A stretch of 64,000 nt of DNA from Arcobacter venerupis (GCF_013201665.1 NZ_CP053840.1:62001-126000); one strand, 5' to 3'. Shown: positions 33,110-42,008, counted from the first letter of the stretch. Numbers and translations are program-made. Notes: a model not told the origin generated them from the sequence alone.

Positions 33110-34472
33110 CTAATTCTCCATCTCTAAACATTTCTTTAAAACTTTTTGAAGGCATTTTAGGCATATCCCTTTGTTTTCCCCACGCATTTGCTTTATTATA
33201 TATAATAGAATTTGGTAATTTTGGCACTATAAATCTAGCCATTTTTCCAGCAAACTCAAATAGTGTTGGTTTACTCATTAACCAAGCAGTTACTTTTAAT
33301 GCCATTTTTTTCTTTGGATCAATTAAATTTGCTTCTGATAAATCTTGTCTTAGACTATATAATTGTGAATCCAAATCAATTTTTACTGGACAAACATTTG
33401 AACATGAACCACATAATGTACAAGCAAATGGTAAAGAATTATGTTTTTCTGGCTCTTTTTTTGAACCTAAAATCGAACCAATTGGTCCTGGAATTACATA
33501 TTCATAAGAGTGACCACCACTTCTTCTGTAAACTGGACAAGTATTCATACATGCACCACATCTAATACAGTTTAGAGCTTTTTTATTTTTTTCAGATGCT
33601 AAAAATTGACTTCTATTATTATCAACAATAATAATATGCATTTCACCACCTTCAACTGGTGCATGAAAATGAGAAGTATAAGAAGTTATTGGCTGACCAG
33701 TTGCACTTCTTGCTAATAATCTTGTAAATACAGATAAATCTTCAAGTCTTGGAATAATTTTTTCAATTCCCATAGAAGCGATATGAAGTTTTGGAACACT
33801 AGCTCCCATATCTGCATTTCCTTCATTTGTACAAACTACAACTCCACCAGTACTTGCAATTGCAAAATTTACTCCTGTAAGTCCTGCTTGTGCAGTTAAG
33901 AAATCTTCTCTTAAAGCACCTCTTGCTGCACGAGTAAGATATGTTGGGTCATAATTTCCTTGCTCTGTTCCTAAATGTTCATGAAAAGTATCTGATACAT
34001 CAGATTTTTTTAGGTGAATTGCTGGAAGAACAATATGTGATGGAGTCTCATGTCTTAGTTGAACGATTCTTTCCCCTAAATCTGTATCTATAACTTCTAT
34101 TCCTAAATTTTCTAAATATGGATTTAAGTGACACTCTTCTGTTAACATAGATTTTGATTTTACAAGTTTTGTTACATTATGCTCTTTTAAAATATCTGCA
34201 ACAATTTGATTATGTTCTAAAGCATCAATTGCAAAATGAACTTTAATACCTTTTTTTGTTGCATTCTTTTCAAATTCTAAAAGATAAGTGTCAAGATTTG
34301 CCATTGTATGAGTTTTGATTTGATTCGCAAATTCTCTTAAATGTTCCCATTCAGGAATTGATTTACTAGCTCTATCTCTTTTTTCTCTTACAAACCAAAG
34401 TGCTTGATCATGCCAATGCATTCTCTCATCATTAGCTACAAATTTACTAGCATTTACACTGTGACTACTCAT
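33102..34472 (-). CDS. lutB: lactate utilisation iron-sulfur protein B
   Basis: 456 residues: an N-terminal LUD domain (AIDALEHNQIVADILKEHNVTKLVKSKS, TAQAGLTGVNFAIASTGGVVVCTNEGN, PRLEDLSVFTRLLARSATGQ) and two C-terminal [4Fe-4S] motifs, CIRCGACMNTCPVYRRSGG at about residue 300 and CTLCGSCSNVCPVKID at about 350. Length is usual for LutB/YkgF. Overlaps lutA by 4 bases upstream and lutC by 8 bases downstream, indicating tight translational coupling. Confidence 0.95.
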   Translation of the reverse strand: MSSHSVNASKFVANDERMHWHDQALWFVREKRDRASKSIPEWEHLREFANQIKTHTMANLDTYLLEFEKNATKKGIKVHFAIDALEHNQIVADILKEHNVTKLVKSKSMLTEECHLNPYLENLGIEVIDTDLGERIVQLRHETPSHIVLPAIHLKKSDVSDTFHEHLGTEQGNYDPTYLTRAARGALREDFLTAQAGLTGVNFAIASTGGVVVCTNEGNADMGASVPKLHIASMGIEKIIPRLEDLSVFTRLLARSATGQPITSYTSHFHAPVEGGEMHIIIVDNNRSQFLASEKNKKALNCIRCGACMNTCPVYRRSGGHSYEYVIPGPIGSILGSKKEPEKHNSLPFACTLCGSCSNVCPVKIDLDSQLYSLRQDLSEANLIDPKKKMALKVTAWLMSKPTLFEFAGKMARFIVPKLPNSIIYNKANAWGKQRDMPKMPSKSFKEMFRDGELDD

Positions 34473-35218
34473 AGTTTAACTCCTGCAAGAATTTCTACAA
34501 TATGCATAACTTTTATTGGATTTTTATCTCTGTTTATAATCCCATCCATATGCATTAAACATGACATATCAGCACCTGTTATTACTTGTGCTGATGAATC
34601 TAAATGGTCTTTTATTCTATCTTTACCCATAGCAACTGAAATAGCTTCTTCTTGAACACTAAATGTTCCTCCAAAACCACAGCATTCATCTTCTCTTTTT
34701 AATGTAACTAATTCAATATCAGATATTTTATTTAGAAGATTTTTTAGTTTTGAATCATAAGGAATATTAAGTTCACTAGCAGTTGCTAGTTTTAAAACTC
34801 TATGTCCATGACATGAGTTGTGAACTCCAACTTTATGAGGGAATGAAACATTAAAATTAATATTTTCAATCTTTATAATATCATGTAAAAATTCACAAAC
34901 TTCATAAATAGAAGCTTTTACTTTATTGTAATCTTTATCGTTATCAAAAAACTCTGCATAATGCTCTTTTACCATTGCAACACATGAACCACTTGGTGCA
35001 ACGATATAATCGTAATCTTTAAATGTTTTTACAAATTCAAGTGCTAATTTCTTAACATCTTTCGAACAACCAGAATTTGCCATAGGCTGGCCACAGCAAG
35101 TTTGACTAAGTGGATACTCTATTTGTAAACCTTGATCTTTTAGCACTTTGTATGTTGCTTTGCAAATATTTGGATATAACTCATTCATAAAACAGGGAAT
35201 AAAAAGACCTATTTTCAT
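34469..35218 (-). CDS. lutA: lactate utilisation protein A (CCG-domain Fe-S protein)
   Basis: 249 residues. Start taken at the ATG at 35218, since AGGAG lies 5 bases before it; the GTG six bases upstream would overlap that site. Two CCG modules (CCGQPMANSGC at about residue 40, CCGFGGTFSV at about 175) bind the unusual cluster of LutA/GlpC/HdrB proteins; HNSCHGHRVL adds a further Cys/His pair. It is the first gene of the minus-strand lactate locus; the 55 bases to the methyltransferase gene stop upstream are AT-rich and must carry any local promoter. Confidence 0.93.
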   Translation of the reverse strand: MKIGLFIPCFMNELYPNICKATYKVLKDQGLQIEYPLSQTCCGQPMANSGCSKDVKKLALEFVKTFKDYDYIVAPSGSCVAMVKEHYAEFFDNDKDYNKVKASIYEVCEFLHDIIKIENINFNVSFPHKVGVHNSCHGHRVLKLATASELNIPYDSKLKNLLNKISDIELVTLKREDECCGFGGTFSVQEEAISVAMGKDRIKDHLDSSAQVITGADMSCLMHMDGIINRDKNPIKVMHIVEILAGVKL

Positions 35219-35279
35219 GTACACTCCTACTTTTTAATAACTTATTTTATATTTAGTATATGAGAAATATATGATAATT

Positions 35280-35849
35280 TTATTTTTTTATAAATATACT
35301 AATATCATTGTCTAAATAATTCTCTTTTATTTTCACTTTTTTTGATATTTTTTTACAAAAATCTATTACTTCAATATGGTCAATCTCTGTTAATGAATCG
35401 TTTTTTAGAAAATTAAAAATAAATCCAACTTTTGAAGCTAGAAAGCATTTTTCTATAAAAATAAATATCTCATTTTTTTCTAAAATGTTTAAAGCACCAC
35501 TACAAATATAATAATCAGCAAAAGAGAGTTGATCTTCCAAAATATTTGAAATTTCGAACTTTGCTTCCAAAAATCTCTTTGATGCTAAATTTATCATTTT
35601 TTCTTCGCAGTCAATTCCCAAATATGATTTTGGTTTTAATTGATTATCAAATAAGTAGTTGTAATACTCACCAAAACCACAACCAGCGTCAATAATATTT
35701 GATTGAATAACTTTTTCTTCTATAAAACTTGTTAATACTTCAAATCTTTTGTATTGCGTGTATGTTGAATTCCAATGAACACCTTGTGGACTTATTCCAT
35801 ATTTTGAAATAGCAGATTTATAGAATTTATTATTGTCTTTGTATGCCAT
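35280..35849 (-). CDS. class I SAM-dependent methyltransferase
   Basis: 189 residues with motif I NIIDAGCGFGEYYNYLF (about residues 53-69), motif II acidic residue in YLGIDCEEKMINLA, and motif IV-like DYYICSGALNIL. The fold is that of small-molecule class I methyltransferases (Methyltransf_11/25). The substrate is unknown. It lies 8 bases after the dCMP deaminase gene, so they are probably co-transcribed. Confidence 0.82.
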   Translation of the reverse strand: MAYKDNNKFYKSAISKYGISPQGVHWNSTYTQYKRFEVLTSFIEEKVIQSNIIDAGCGFGEYYNYLFDNQLKPKSYLGIDCEEKMINLASKRFLEAKFEISNILEDQLSFADYYICSGALNILEKNEIFIFIEKCFLASKVGFIFNFLKNDSLTEIDHIEVIDFCKKISKKVKIKENYLDNDISIFIKK

Positions 35850-35857
35850 AAATATTT

Positions 35858-36295
35858 TTATTCAGATATTTGTTCTATTTGAACATTATTGTCTTTTATA
35901 AATTTTGATATTATTTCTGAGTTTGTATGTTCATAAGCTTTTTCATATACTATTCTTTTAATTCCACTTGCAATCAGATTTTTAGAACATTCACTACAAG
36001 GTTCTAATGTTACATAAATTGTTCCACCTTCTATTGAAATACCTTTTCTAGCTGCCCAGATTATGGCATTCATTTCTGCATGAATTTCATAAGTTTTTGA
36101 CCATTCATGGTGATCTTTTGTATATTCACCATTCCAATGTTCGCTACAATTTTTATATCCAGCTGGCGTTCCATTATAACCTGTTGATAATATTCTTCCA
36201 TCTTTTACAATTACTGCTCCAACTTGTTTTGATACGCATTTTGATGCAAGTGCTATCTCTTTTGCAATATTAATAAAACTTCTATCGTTTAACAT
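35858..36295 (-). CDS. deoxycytidylate deaminase family protein
   Basis: 145 residues of the cytidine/deoxycytidylate deaminase fold. The zinc-binding HAEMNAIIWAA (His plus catalytic Glu) and PCSECSKNL (two Cys) are intact. SKQVGAVIVKDGRILSTGYNGTPAG is the dCMP deaminase (ComEB-type) signature that includes dNMP-binding residues. It would supply dUMP for thymidylate synthesis. It is divergent from accB across a 170-base gap. Confidence 0.92.
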   Translation of the reverse strand: MLNDRSFINIAKEIALASKCVSKQVGAVIVKDGRILSTGYNGTPAGYKNCSEHWNGEYTKDHHEWSKTYEIHAEMNAIIWAARKGISIEGGTIYVTLEPCSECSKNLIASGIKRIVYEKAYEHTNSEIISKFIKDNNVQIEQISE

Positions 36296-36407
36296 TTTAT
36301 TCCTAATTAAATTTTTTTGATTATATCAAAAAGATATTTTAATCAAATACAAGAGATAATTCTATCTGAAACTTAAATAAAACTTATTTAAATATATAAA
36401 AATATAT

Positions 36408-36441
36408 TTATCAGAAAAAATGTGCTATTATCAGAAAAAAT
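36408..36441 (+). promoter_or_regulatory. tandem 14-bp direct repeats at the accBC promoter
   Basis: TTATCAGAAAAAAT occurs twice, at 36408-36421 and 36428-36441, with a period of 20 bases (two helical turns). Between and overlapping them is TGTGCTATTAT, an extended -10 (hexamer 36426-36431), giving a start at about 36438 and a leader of about 28 bases. Two identical half-sites on the same DNA face around the -10 suggest a repressor operator. The remaining gap upstream (36296-36407) shows nothing else I recognise. Confidence 0.55.
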
Positions 36442-36465
36442 TTTATTAAATTAAAAAGGCTGAGT

Positions 36466-36930
36466 ATGGATTTTAAAGATATCAAAGAATTAATAAGAGT
36501 ATTTGATAAGAGTGAACTTAACAAATTAAAGGTTAAAGAAGGTGAATTTGAGATTTCTATGCAAAGAGGTTTTGAAAATGGATTTGCAACTACGGTAACA
36601 ACTACAGCACCAGTTACTCAAACTGCTCCTGTTGCTGCTTCAATTTCTGTTGTACCTGCTTCAGTTGAAGTTGCAAAAGTTGCAAACTCTGGTGAAACTA
36701 TAAATTCACCAATGGTTGGGACTTACTACTCTTCACCATCTCCTGAATCACCATCTTTTGTTGAAGTTGGAGCTACAGTTAAAAAAGGTCAAACACTTTG
36801 TATTTTAGAAGCAATGAAAATTATGAATGAAGTTGAAGCTGAATTCGATTGTAAAATTGTTGAAATTTTAGTAAAAGATGGTTCACCTGTTGAATATGAT
36901 ATGCCAATCTTTATTGTTGAAAAATTATAA
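36466..36930 (+). CDS. accB: biotin carboxyl carrier protein of acetyl-CoA carboxylase
   Basis: 154 residues: N-terminal helical region, an Ala/Pro/Thr/Val-rich flexible linker (about 45-78), and a C-terminal biotinyl domain with the EAMKIMNEVE site (biotinylated Lys at about residue 120). It carries CO2 between biotin carboxylase and carboxyltransferase in the first step of fatty acid synthesis. accC follows 9 bases downstream. AAGG precedes the ATG at about 7 bases. Confidence 0.97.
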   Translation: MDFKDIKELIRVFDKSELNKLKVKEGEFEISMQRGFENGFATTVTTTAPVTQTAPVAASISVVPASVEVAKVANSGETINSPMVGTYYSSPSPESPSFVEVGATVKKGQTLCILEAMKIMNEVEAEFDCKIVEILVKDGSPVEYDMPIFIVEKL

Positions 36931-36939
36931 GAGTTAATT

Positions 36940-38292
36940 ATGGCAGAAATTAAAAAAATTTTAATAGCTAATAGAGGCGAAATCGTTCAAAGAGCTGTTA
37001 GAACTATTAGAGAAATGGGTAAAAAATCTGTTGCTATTTATAGTACAGGTGATAAAGATGCATCTTATTTAAAACATGCAGATGAAGCTGTATGTATTGG
37101 CGGTGCAAAATCTAGTGAATCTTACTTAAATATTCCAGCAATTATTACAGCTGCTGAAATGACAGGTTGTGATGCTATTTTCCCAGGTTATGGATTTTTA
37201 TCTGAGAATCAAGATTTTGTAGAAATCTGTAGACTTCATAATATTAAATTTATTGGACCATCTGTTGAAGTAATGGAAAAAATGGCTGATAAATCAAAAG
37301 CAAAAGAAGAGATGATAAGAGCTGGTGTTCCTGTAGTTCCAGGTTCAAAAGGCGCTGTTCATTCTGTTGATGAAGGGAAAAAGAAAGCCCTTGAAATTGG
37401 TTATCCAATTATGGCAAAAGCTTCTGCTGGTGGTGGTGGAAGAGGAATGAGACTTATTCATGATGAGTCAGAATTTGAACAACTATTTATGGCAGCTTCA
37501 AGTGAAGCATTAGCTGCATTTGGTGATGGAACAATGTATCTTGAAAGATTTATTAATAACCCAAGACACATTGAAGTTCAAGTTGTTGGAGATTCTCATG
37601 GTAATGCTATTCATATTGGAGAGAGAGATTGTTCACTTCAAAGAAGACATCAAAAAGTTATTGAAGAATCACCTGCTATTTTATTAAATGATGAAACAAG
37701 AGCAAAACTTCATGAAGTAGCTGTAAAAGCTACTAAATATTTAAAATATGAAGGTGCTGGAACTTTTGAATTTTTAGCAGATGACAAACAAAATATCTTT
37801 TTTATGGAAATGAATACAAGACTTCAAGTTGAGCATCCCGTTTCTGAAATGGTTTCAGGAATTGATATTGTAGAACTTATGATTAAAGTAGCTGAGGGTG
37901 AAAAAGTTCCTCCTCAAGAATCAATTAAATTCAAAGGTCATGCAATTGAGTGTAGAATTACAGCAGAAGATCCTAACTCATTTTTACCAAGTCCTGGAAA
38001 AGTAACACAATGGATGGTTCCTGGTGGAAGAAATGTAAGAGTTGATTCTCACGTTTATACAAACTATATTGTGCCGCCTTATTATGACTCAATGATAGGA
38101 AAACTTATCGTTTGGGGAAGAGATAGAAATAAAGCAATTAATATTATGAAAAGAGCTTTAGCAGAATTTGAAGTTGAAGGAATTAAAACAACAATTCCTT
38201 TTCATCAAAAAATGATGGAAAATGAAGATTTTATCTCGAATAATTACGATACAAAATACTTAGAAAACTACAAAAAGCTAGATGACTTATAA
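36940..38292 (+). CDS. accC: biotin carboxylase subunit of acetyl-CoA carboxylase
   Basis: 450-residue ATP-grasp enzyme carboxylating the biotin of AccB. Motifs: KKILIANRGEIVQRAVRT, IFPGYGFLSENQDF, the glycine-rich MAKASAGGGGRGMR (ATP loop), GERDCSLQRRHQKVIEESPA, and MNTRLQVEHPVSEMV. Length and order are standard. In an operon with accB; a terminator-like hairpin follows. Confidence 0.98.
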   Translation: MAEIKKILIANRGEIVQRAVRTIREMGKKSVAIYSTGDKDASYLKHADEAVCIGGAKSSESYLNIPAIITAAEMTGCDAIFPGYGFLSENQDFVEICRLHNIKFIGPSVEVMEKMADKSKAKEEMIRAGVPVVPGSKGAVHSVDEGKKKALEIGYPIMAKASAGGGGRGMRLIHDESEFEQLFMAASSEALAAFGDGTMYLERFINNPRHIEVQVVGDSHGNAIHIGERDCSLQRRHQKVIEESPAILLNDETRAKLHEVAVKATKYLKYEGAGTFEFLADDKQNIFFMEMNTRLQVEHPVSEMVSGIDIVELMIKVAEGEKVPPQESIKFKGHAIECRITAEDPNSFLPSPGKVTQWMVPGGRNVRVDSHVYTNYIVPPYYDSMIGKLIVWGRDRNKAINIMKRALAEFEVEGIKTTIPFHQKMMENEDFISNNYDTKYLENYKKLDDL

Positions 38293-38317
38293 GAAATAGA
38301 GGTTCCCTCTTTTTCTT
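38291..38317 (+). terminator. terminator after accC
   Basis: AAGAAATAGAGG and CCTCTTTTTCTT form a 12-bp stem with one mismatch and a 3-base loop. The 3' arm itself is U-rich. Confidence 0.65.
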
Positions 38318-38531
38318 AAAGCTTAAATTTATCTAAAATTAGATACAATCCCAGAAATTTATACACATTTATATACCCATTTTACTTTGATATATTAATC
38401 AAAGATTCATTTTCATTAAACTGACTTACTTGCAAGACTCGAATTGCGTTTTAATTGTACATTTATGGGGAGATTAAATCTAACTTATATAACCGTGTGT
38501 ATTTTTTTATAAATATATACTAAGGTAAAAA
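38318..38531 (+). promoter_or_regulatory. gene-free leader region upstream of the DEAD-box helicase
   Basis: About 214 bases without a credible gene. It holds a 7+6+7 inverted repeat CTTTGAT-ATATTA-ATCAAAG (38385-38404), close to a Crp/Fnr-type half-site pair but with a 6-base spacer. It is followed by a comparatively G+C-richer stretch (TTGCAAGACTCGAATTGCG, about 38431-38449) unlike ordinary AT-rich spacer. A 15-codon frame (38465-38512) lacks a ribosome binding site. Long structured leaders are common for cold-induced deaD/csdA genes, so an RNA regulatory leader is possible. Confidence 0.35.
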
Positions 38532-40229
38532 ATGACTTTTAACGAATTTAACTTCAAAGAACAATTGCAAAAAGCAATTGAAGAAGCAGGTTTTAAAGAA
38601 CCAAGTCCAATACAAGAACAAGCAATTCCAGTTATTACATCTGGAAAAGATATGGTTGGGCAAGCACATACAGGAACTGGTAAAACAGCAGCATTCGGAC
38701 TTCCAATTTTAAATAAACTAAAAGGGAAATCAGGTGTTGAAGCAGTTGTAATTGTGCCAACAAGAGAACTTGCAATGCAAGTTTCAGATGAATTATACAG
38801 ATTTGGTAAATTCTTAGGATTAAATACTGCAACTGTATACGGTGGTCAAGCGTATGCTAGACAAATCAAACTTATAGAAACTGCAAGTATTATTGTTGCA
38901 ACTCCAGGTAGATTTTTAGATTTACTAAGAGGACAAAAAATCGATATTAAACCAGAATATGTTATTCTTGATGAAGCAGATGAAATGCTTGATATGGGAT
39001 TCTTAGATGATATTAAAGAGATTTTTACTTTCTTACCAAAAGAAAGACAAACTTTATTATTCTCTGCAACTATGCCAACTGCTATTAAAAATTTAGCAAA
39101 AACTATTTTAAACGAGCCAGAATTTATTACATTAACTAAAAGTGATGTAACTAATGCAAAAATTACTCAAACTTTTTATGTTGTTGATGAAAGAGAAAGA
39201 GATGATGCTTTAATTAGATTATATGATTATAAAAATCCAACTAAGTCAATTATATTCTGTCGCACTAAAAAAGAAGTTGATAGATTATCAACTTTTATGG
39301 TTTCTCAAGGATTCATGGCAAAAGGTCTTCATGGTGATATGGAACAAAGACAAAGAGAAGAAGCAATTAGAGCGTTTAAAACTTCTAAATTAGAAATTTT
39401 AATCGCAACAGATGTTGCTGCACGTGGACTTGATGTTAATGATGTTTCTCACGTATTTAATTATCATTTACCATTCGATTCTGAGTCGTATGTACATAGA
39501 ATTGGAAGAACTGGACGTGCAGGAAAAGAAGGTGTTGCTATTTCTATTGTAACTCCACATGAGTTTAGAATGTTACAAAAAATTGAAAAAAACATAGGTA
39601 CTAAATTAGAAGGAAAAGCTATTCCTAATATTGATTCAGTAAAAGAGAAAAAAATTGTTGAATTAAAAAATCAAATTAGTGAACAAGAAATTAGTGATTA
39701 TGCATTAGCACTTGTAGAAGATTTAAAAGAAGAGTTTGATATTTCTACAATTGCATTTAAATTAGCATCAATGATTTCAGCATCTACATTAGTTCAAGGT
39801 AATAATAATATTGGAAAATCAGAATCTGATATTAAAAGACTTATTGAAAATTCAAGTAGATATGATAATGATGGTTCATCTTCTGGAAGAAATTCAAGAG
39901 GTGGAAGAGGTGGAAGATTTGGTGGTTCTCGAGGTGGAGATTCAAGAGGTGGAGATAGAGGTCCTAGAACTGGGGATAGAAACTCAAGAGGTGGAGATAG
40001 AGATAGAGCCCCAAGAGGTGATAGACCATCAGGCGATAGAGCTCCAAGACCATCAGGTGACAGACCAGCTGGAGATAGAAAACCAAGTGGTGATAGAGCT
40101 CCAAGAGGTGATAGACCATCAGGAGATAGATCACCTAGACCATCAGGTGATAGAAAACCAAGTGGCGATAGAGCACCAAGACCATCAGGTGATAGACCAT
40201 CTGGCGACAGAAGTAGAAAAAGAGATTAA
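38532..40229 (+). CDS. DEAD-box RNA helicase with Gly-Asp-Arg-rich tail
   Basis: 565 residues. The helicase core (about 1-370) has the Q motif (F-x-P-S-PIQEQAIP), motif I AHTGTGKT, Ia PTRELAMQ, II DEAD, III SAT, IV-V SIIFCRTKKEVDRL and ATDVAARGLDV, and VI HRIGRTGRAG. A middle region (about 370-455) resembles the DeaD/CsdA dimerisation segment. The tail (about 455-565) is low-complexity: first RGGRGGRFGGSRGG, then about 17 GDR units spaced by AP, RP, PS or KP. This basic disordered tail should bind RNA non-specifically. Likely roles are ribosome assembly or mRNA decay, especially in the cold. The symbol deaD is plausible but not certain. Confidence 0.95.
   Translation: MTFNEFNFKEQLQKAIEEAGFKEPSPIQEQAIPVITSGKDMVGQAHTGTGKTAAFGLPILNKLKGKSGVEAVVIVPTRELAMQVSDELYRFGKFLGLNTATVYGGQAYARQIKLIETASIIVATPGRFLDLLRGQKIDIKPEYVILDEADEMLDMGFLDDIKEIFTFLPKERQTLLFSATMPTAIKNLAKTILNEPEFITLTKSDVTNAKITQTFYVVDERERDDALIRLYDYKNPTKSIIFCRTKKEVDRLSTFMVSQGFMAKGLHGDMEQRQREEAIRAFKTSKLEILIATDVAARGLDVNDVSHVFNYHLPFDSESYVHRIGRTGRAGKEGVAISIVTPHEFRMLQKIEKNIGTKLEGKAIPNIDSVKEKKIVELKNQISEQEISDYALALVEDLKEEFDISTIAFKLASMISASTLVQGNNNIGKSESDIKRLIENSSRYDNDGSSSGRNSRGGRGGRFGGSRGGDSRGGDRGPRTGDRNSRGGDRDRAPRGDRPSGDRAPRPSGDRPAGDRKPSGDRAPRGDRPSGDRSPRPSGDRKPSGDRAPRPSGDRPSGDRSRKRD
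39880..40220 (+). repeat. in-frame low-complexity repeats in helicase tail
   Basis: Degenerate tandem units such as CCATCAGGTGATAGA (PSGDR) and GGTGATAGAGCTCCAAGA (GDRAPR) repeat through about 300 bases. All keep the helicase frame, and the period is a multiple of 3. Expansion or contraction between strains is expected. Confidence 0.85.
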
Positions 40230-40239
40230 TTCTCTTTTT
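40217..40239 (+). terminator. terminator after the DEAD-box helicase gene
   Basis: Perfect 9-bp stem AAAAAGAGA / TCTCTTTTT with a 5-base loop containing the stop codon. Confidence 0.7.
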
Positions 40240-40424
40240 CAAATCTTATAAATACATTTTCCTTCTTAATAAATCCCCTTCTTTTTAGTAATAATATATT
40301 GTGATTAGTTATAATTTAATGAGTAAGTCTATAATAAATTTAAGCTTTCTTAAAGCTATGATAAGCGAAATGCCACTATAATACTGCCTTACTTAGGTTA
40401 CAAGATAGTTACAAAAGGTTCACT

Positions 40425-42008
40425 TTGGATATTAAAACAATTAACAAATTTGAGAAAGCTAGAGATAAGACTCTTCCTGGCTTTGCAAAACTTTCACTGG
40501 CATTACTTTTTATAGTAGTAGTTTTTTTATGGTCATATACTTCTAATGGTAATGTTCCTAATAACACATTTCTAATAATTGGTGCAATATTTGGTGCATA
40601 TATGGCTATGAATATAGGTGCAAACGATGTTGCAAATAATGTTGGCCCAGCTGTTGGTTCTAAAGCATTAACTCTTACAGGTGCAATATTTATTGCAGCA
40701 ATTTTTGAAAGTTTAGGTGCTTTTATTGCAGGTGGTGATGTTGTAAAAACAATTAAAGATGGGATAATTAATCCAGCTTTAATATCTAATCCAGAAATAT
40801 TTATTTGGGCTATGACAGCAGCACTTTTATCTGGTGCTTTATGGTTAAATTTTGCTACGTCAATTGGTGCTCCTGTTTCAACAACTCATTCAATTGTTGG
40901 TGGTGTTATGGGTGCTGGAATTGCAGCTGCTGGTTTTTCAATTGTTGCTTGGGACACAGTAGGTAAGATTGTTGCTTCTTGGATTATTTCACCTTTATTG
41001 GGTGGGATTGTTGCAGCAGGATTTTTGTTTTTTATCAAGAAACAGATTATTTACAAAGAAGATGTATTAGCAGCTTCAAATAAATTTGTTCCTTTATTAA
41101 TTGCTTTTATGGCTTGGTCATTTAGTACATATCTAATATTAAAAGGTCTCAAAGCAATTATTGATGTTAACTTTTTAGTTGCTACATTAATTGGTTTTGC
41201 TATTGCAATTGGAATTTATTTTGTTGTTAAACCATTGGTTGCAAAAGTATCAGCTAAATTACAAAATAATAGAGCATCTATAAATACATTATTCAATTTG
41301 CCACTTATTTTTGCAGCTGCTTTATTATCATTCGCTCATGGTGCAAATGATGTTGCTAATGCAATAGGACCACTTGCAGCAATTAATGATGCTATTATGA
41401 ATTCTGATATTTCATCGAAAGTTTCTATTCCTATATGGGTTATGGCTGTTGGTGCATTTGGTATTGTTGTTGGACTTGTATTATATGGACCTAAATTAAT
41501 TAAAACGGTTGGGTCTGAAATAACTGAACTTGACCAAATGCGAGCTTATTCAGTTGCTATGTCTGCTGCACTTACAGTTATTATTGCAAGTCAATTAGGT
41601 CTTCCCGTTTCTTCTACACATATAGCAATTGGTGGAGTTTTTGGTGTTGGATTTTTAAGAGAGTACCTTGATGCGAATGAACAAAGATTTTTACAAGAAA
41701 CAAGAAAAAAATTTAAAAAGCATAAAAAAGAACTTGACTCAATGCATGAAGAATTAGAAAAATTAGAGATTATTAAAGATAAATCAAAAGCAAATTACAT
41801 GAGAATTGTTGAACTTTACAAAAAAATTGATGACAGAGAAGAGTTAGTTAAACAAGATAGAAGAGATGTTAAAGATGCGAAAAGCACAAAGTATGTAAAA
41901 AGGGATGCTGTTAAAAAAATTATTGCAGCTTGGATTATTACTGTTCCTGCTGCTGCTATTTTAGCTGCTGCGATATTTTTTATGATTAAAGGTGTTATGA
42001 TTGCATAA
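40425..42008 (+). CDS. PiT-family inorganic phosphate transporter
   Basis: 527 residues, starting with TTG at 40425 (AAAAGG six bases upstream). The two PiT signature repeats are present: GANDVANNVGPAVGSKALT near residue 66 and HGANDVANAIGPLAAIN near residue 305, each followed by a SSTHS-like motif (APVSTTHSIVGG; LPVSSTHIAIGG). About 11 membrane helices. Residues 410-490 form a charged, coiled-coil-like cytoplasmic insert (FKKHKKELDSMHEELEKLE) before a last helix. Such inserts replace the separate DUF47/PhoU-like partner in some lineages. It exchanges metal-phosphate with H+ or Na+. Confidence 0.93.
   Translation: MDIKTINKFEKARDKTLPGFAKLSLALLFIVVVFLWSYTSNGNVPNNTFLIIGAIFGAYMAMNIGANDVANNVGPAVGSKALTLTGAIFIAAIFESLGAFIAGGDVVKTIKDGIINPALISNPEIFIWAMTAALLSGALWLNFATSIGAPVSTTHSIVGGVMGAGIAAAGFSIVAWDTVGKIVASWIISPLLGGIVAAGFLFFIKKQIIYKEDVLAASNKFVPLLIAFMAWSFSTYLILKGLKAIIDVNFLVATLIGFAIAIGIYFVVKPLVAKVSAKLQNNRASINTLFNLPLIFAAALLSFAHGANDVANAIGPLAAINDAIMNSDISSKVSIPIWVMAVGAFGIVVGLVLYGPKLIKTVGSEITELDQMRAYSVAMSAALTVIIASQLGLPVSSTHIAIGGVFGVGFLREYLDANEQRFLQETRKKFKKHKKELDSMHEELEKLEIIKDKSKANYMRIVELYKKIDDREELVKQDRRDVKDAKSTKYVKRDAVKKIIAAWIITVPAAAILAAAIFFMIKGVMIA

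Noticed and set aside
38385-38404. CTTTGAT-ATATTA-ATCAAAG as an FNR/CRP site
   Set aside because: The spacer between TTGAT and ATCAA is 6 bases instead of 4, so it does not fit the family; it may be another operator or a hairpin.
38465-38512. A 15-codon upstream frame before the helicase gene
   Set aside because: No Shine-Dalgarno sequence and no sign of a leader-peptide codon pattern; kept only as a remark on the leader.
39880-40220. Regular repeats reminiscent of a CRISPR array
   Set aside because: The units are short, degenerate, in multiples of 3 and in frame with the helicase; there are no unique spacers or cas genes.
39811-40251. A 146-residue frame in a second plus-strand register over the helicase tail, rich in IEVQD-type repeats
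   Set aside because: It is produced by the tandem DNA repeats of the helicase tail read in another frame, and has no ribosome binding site.
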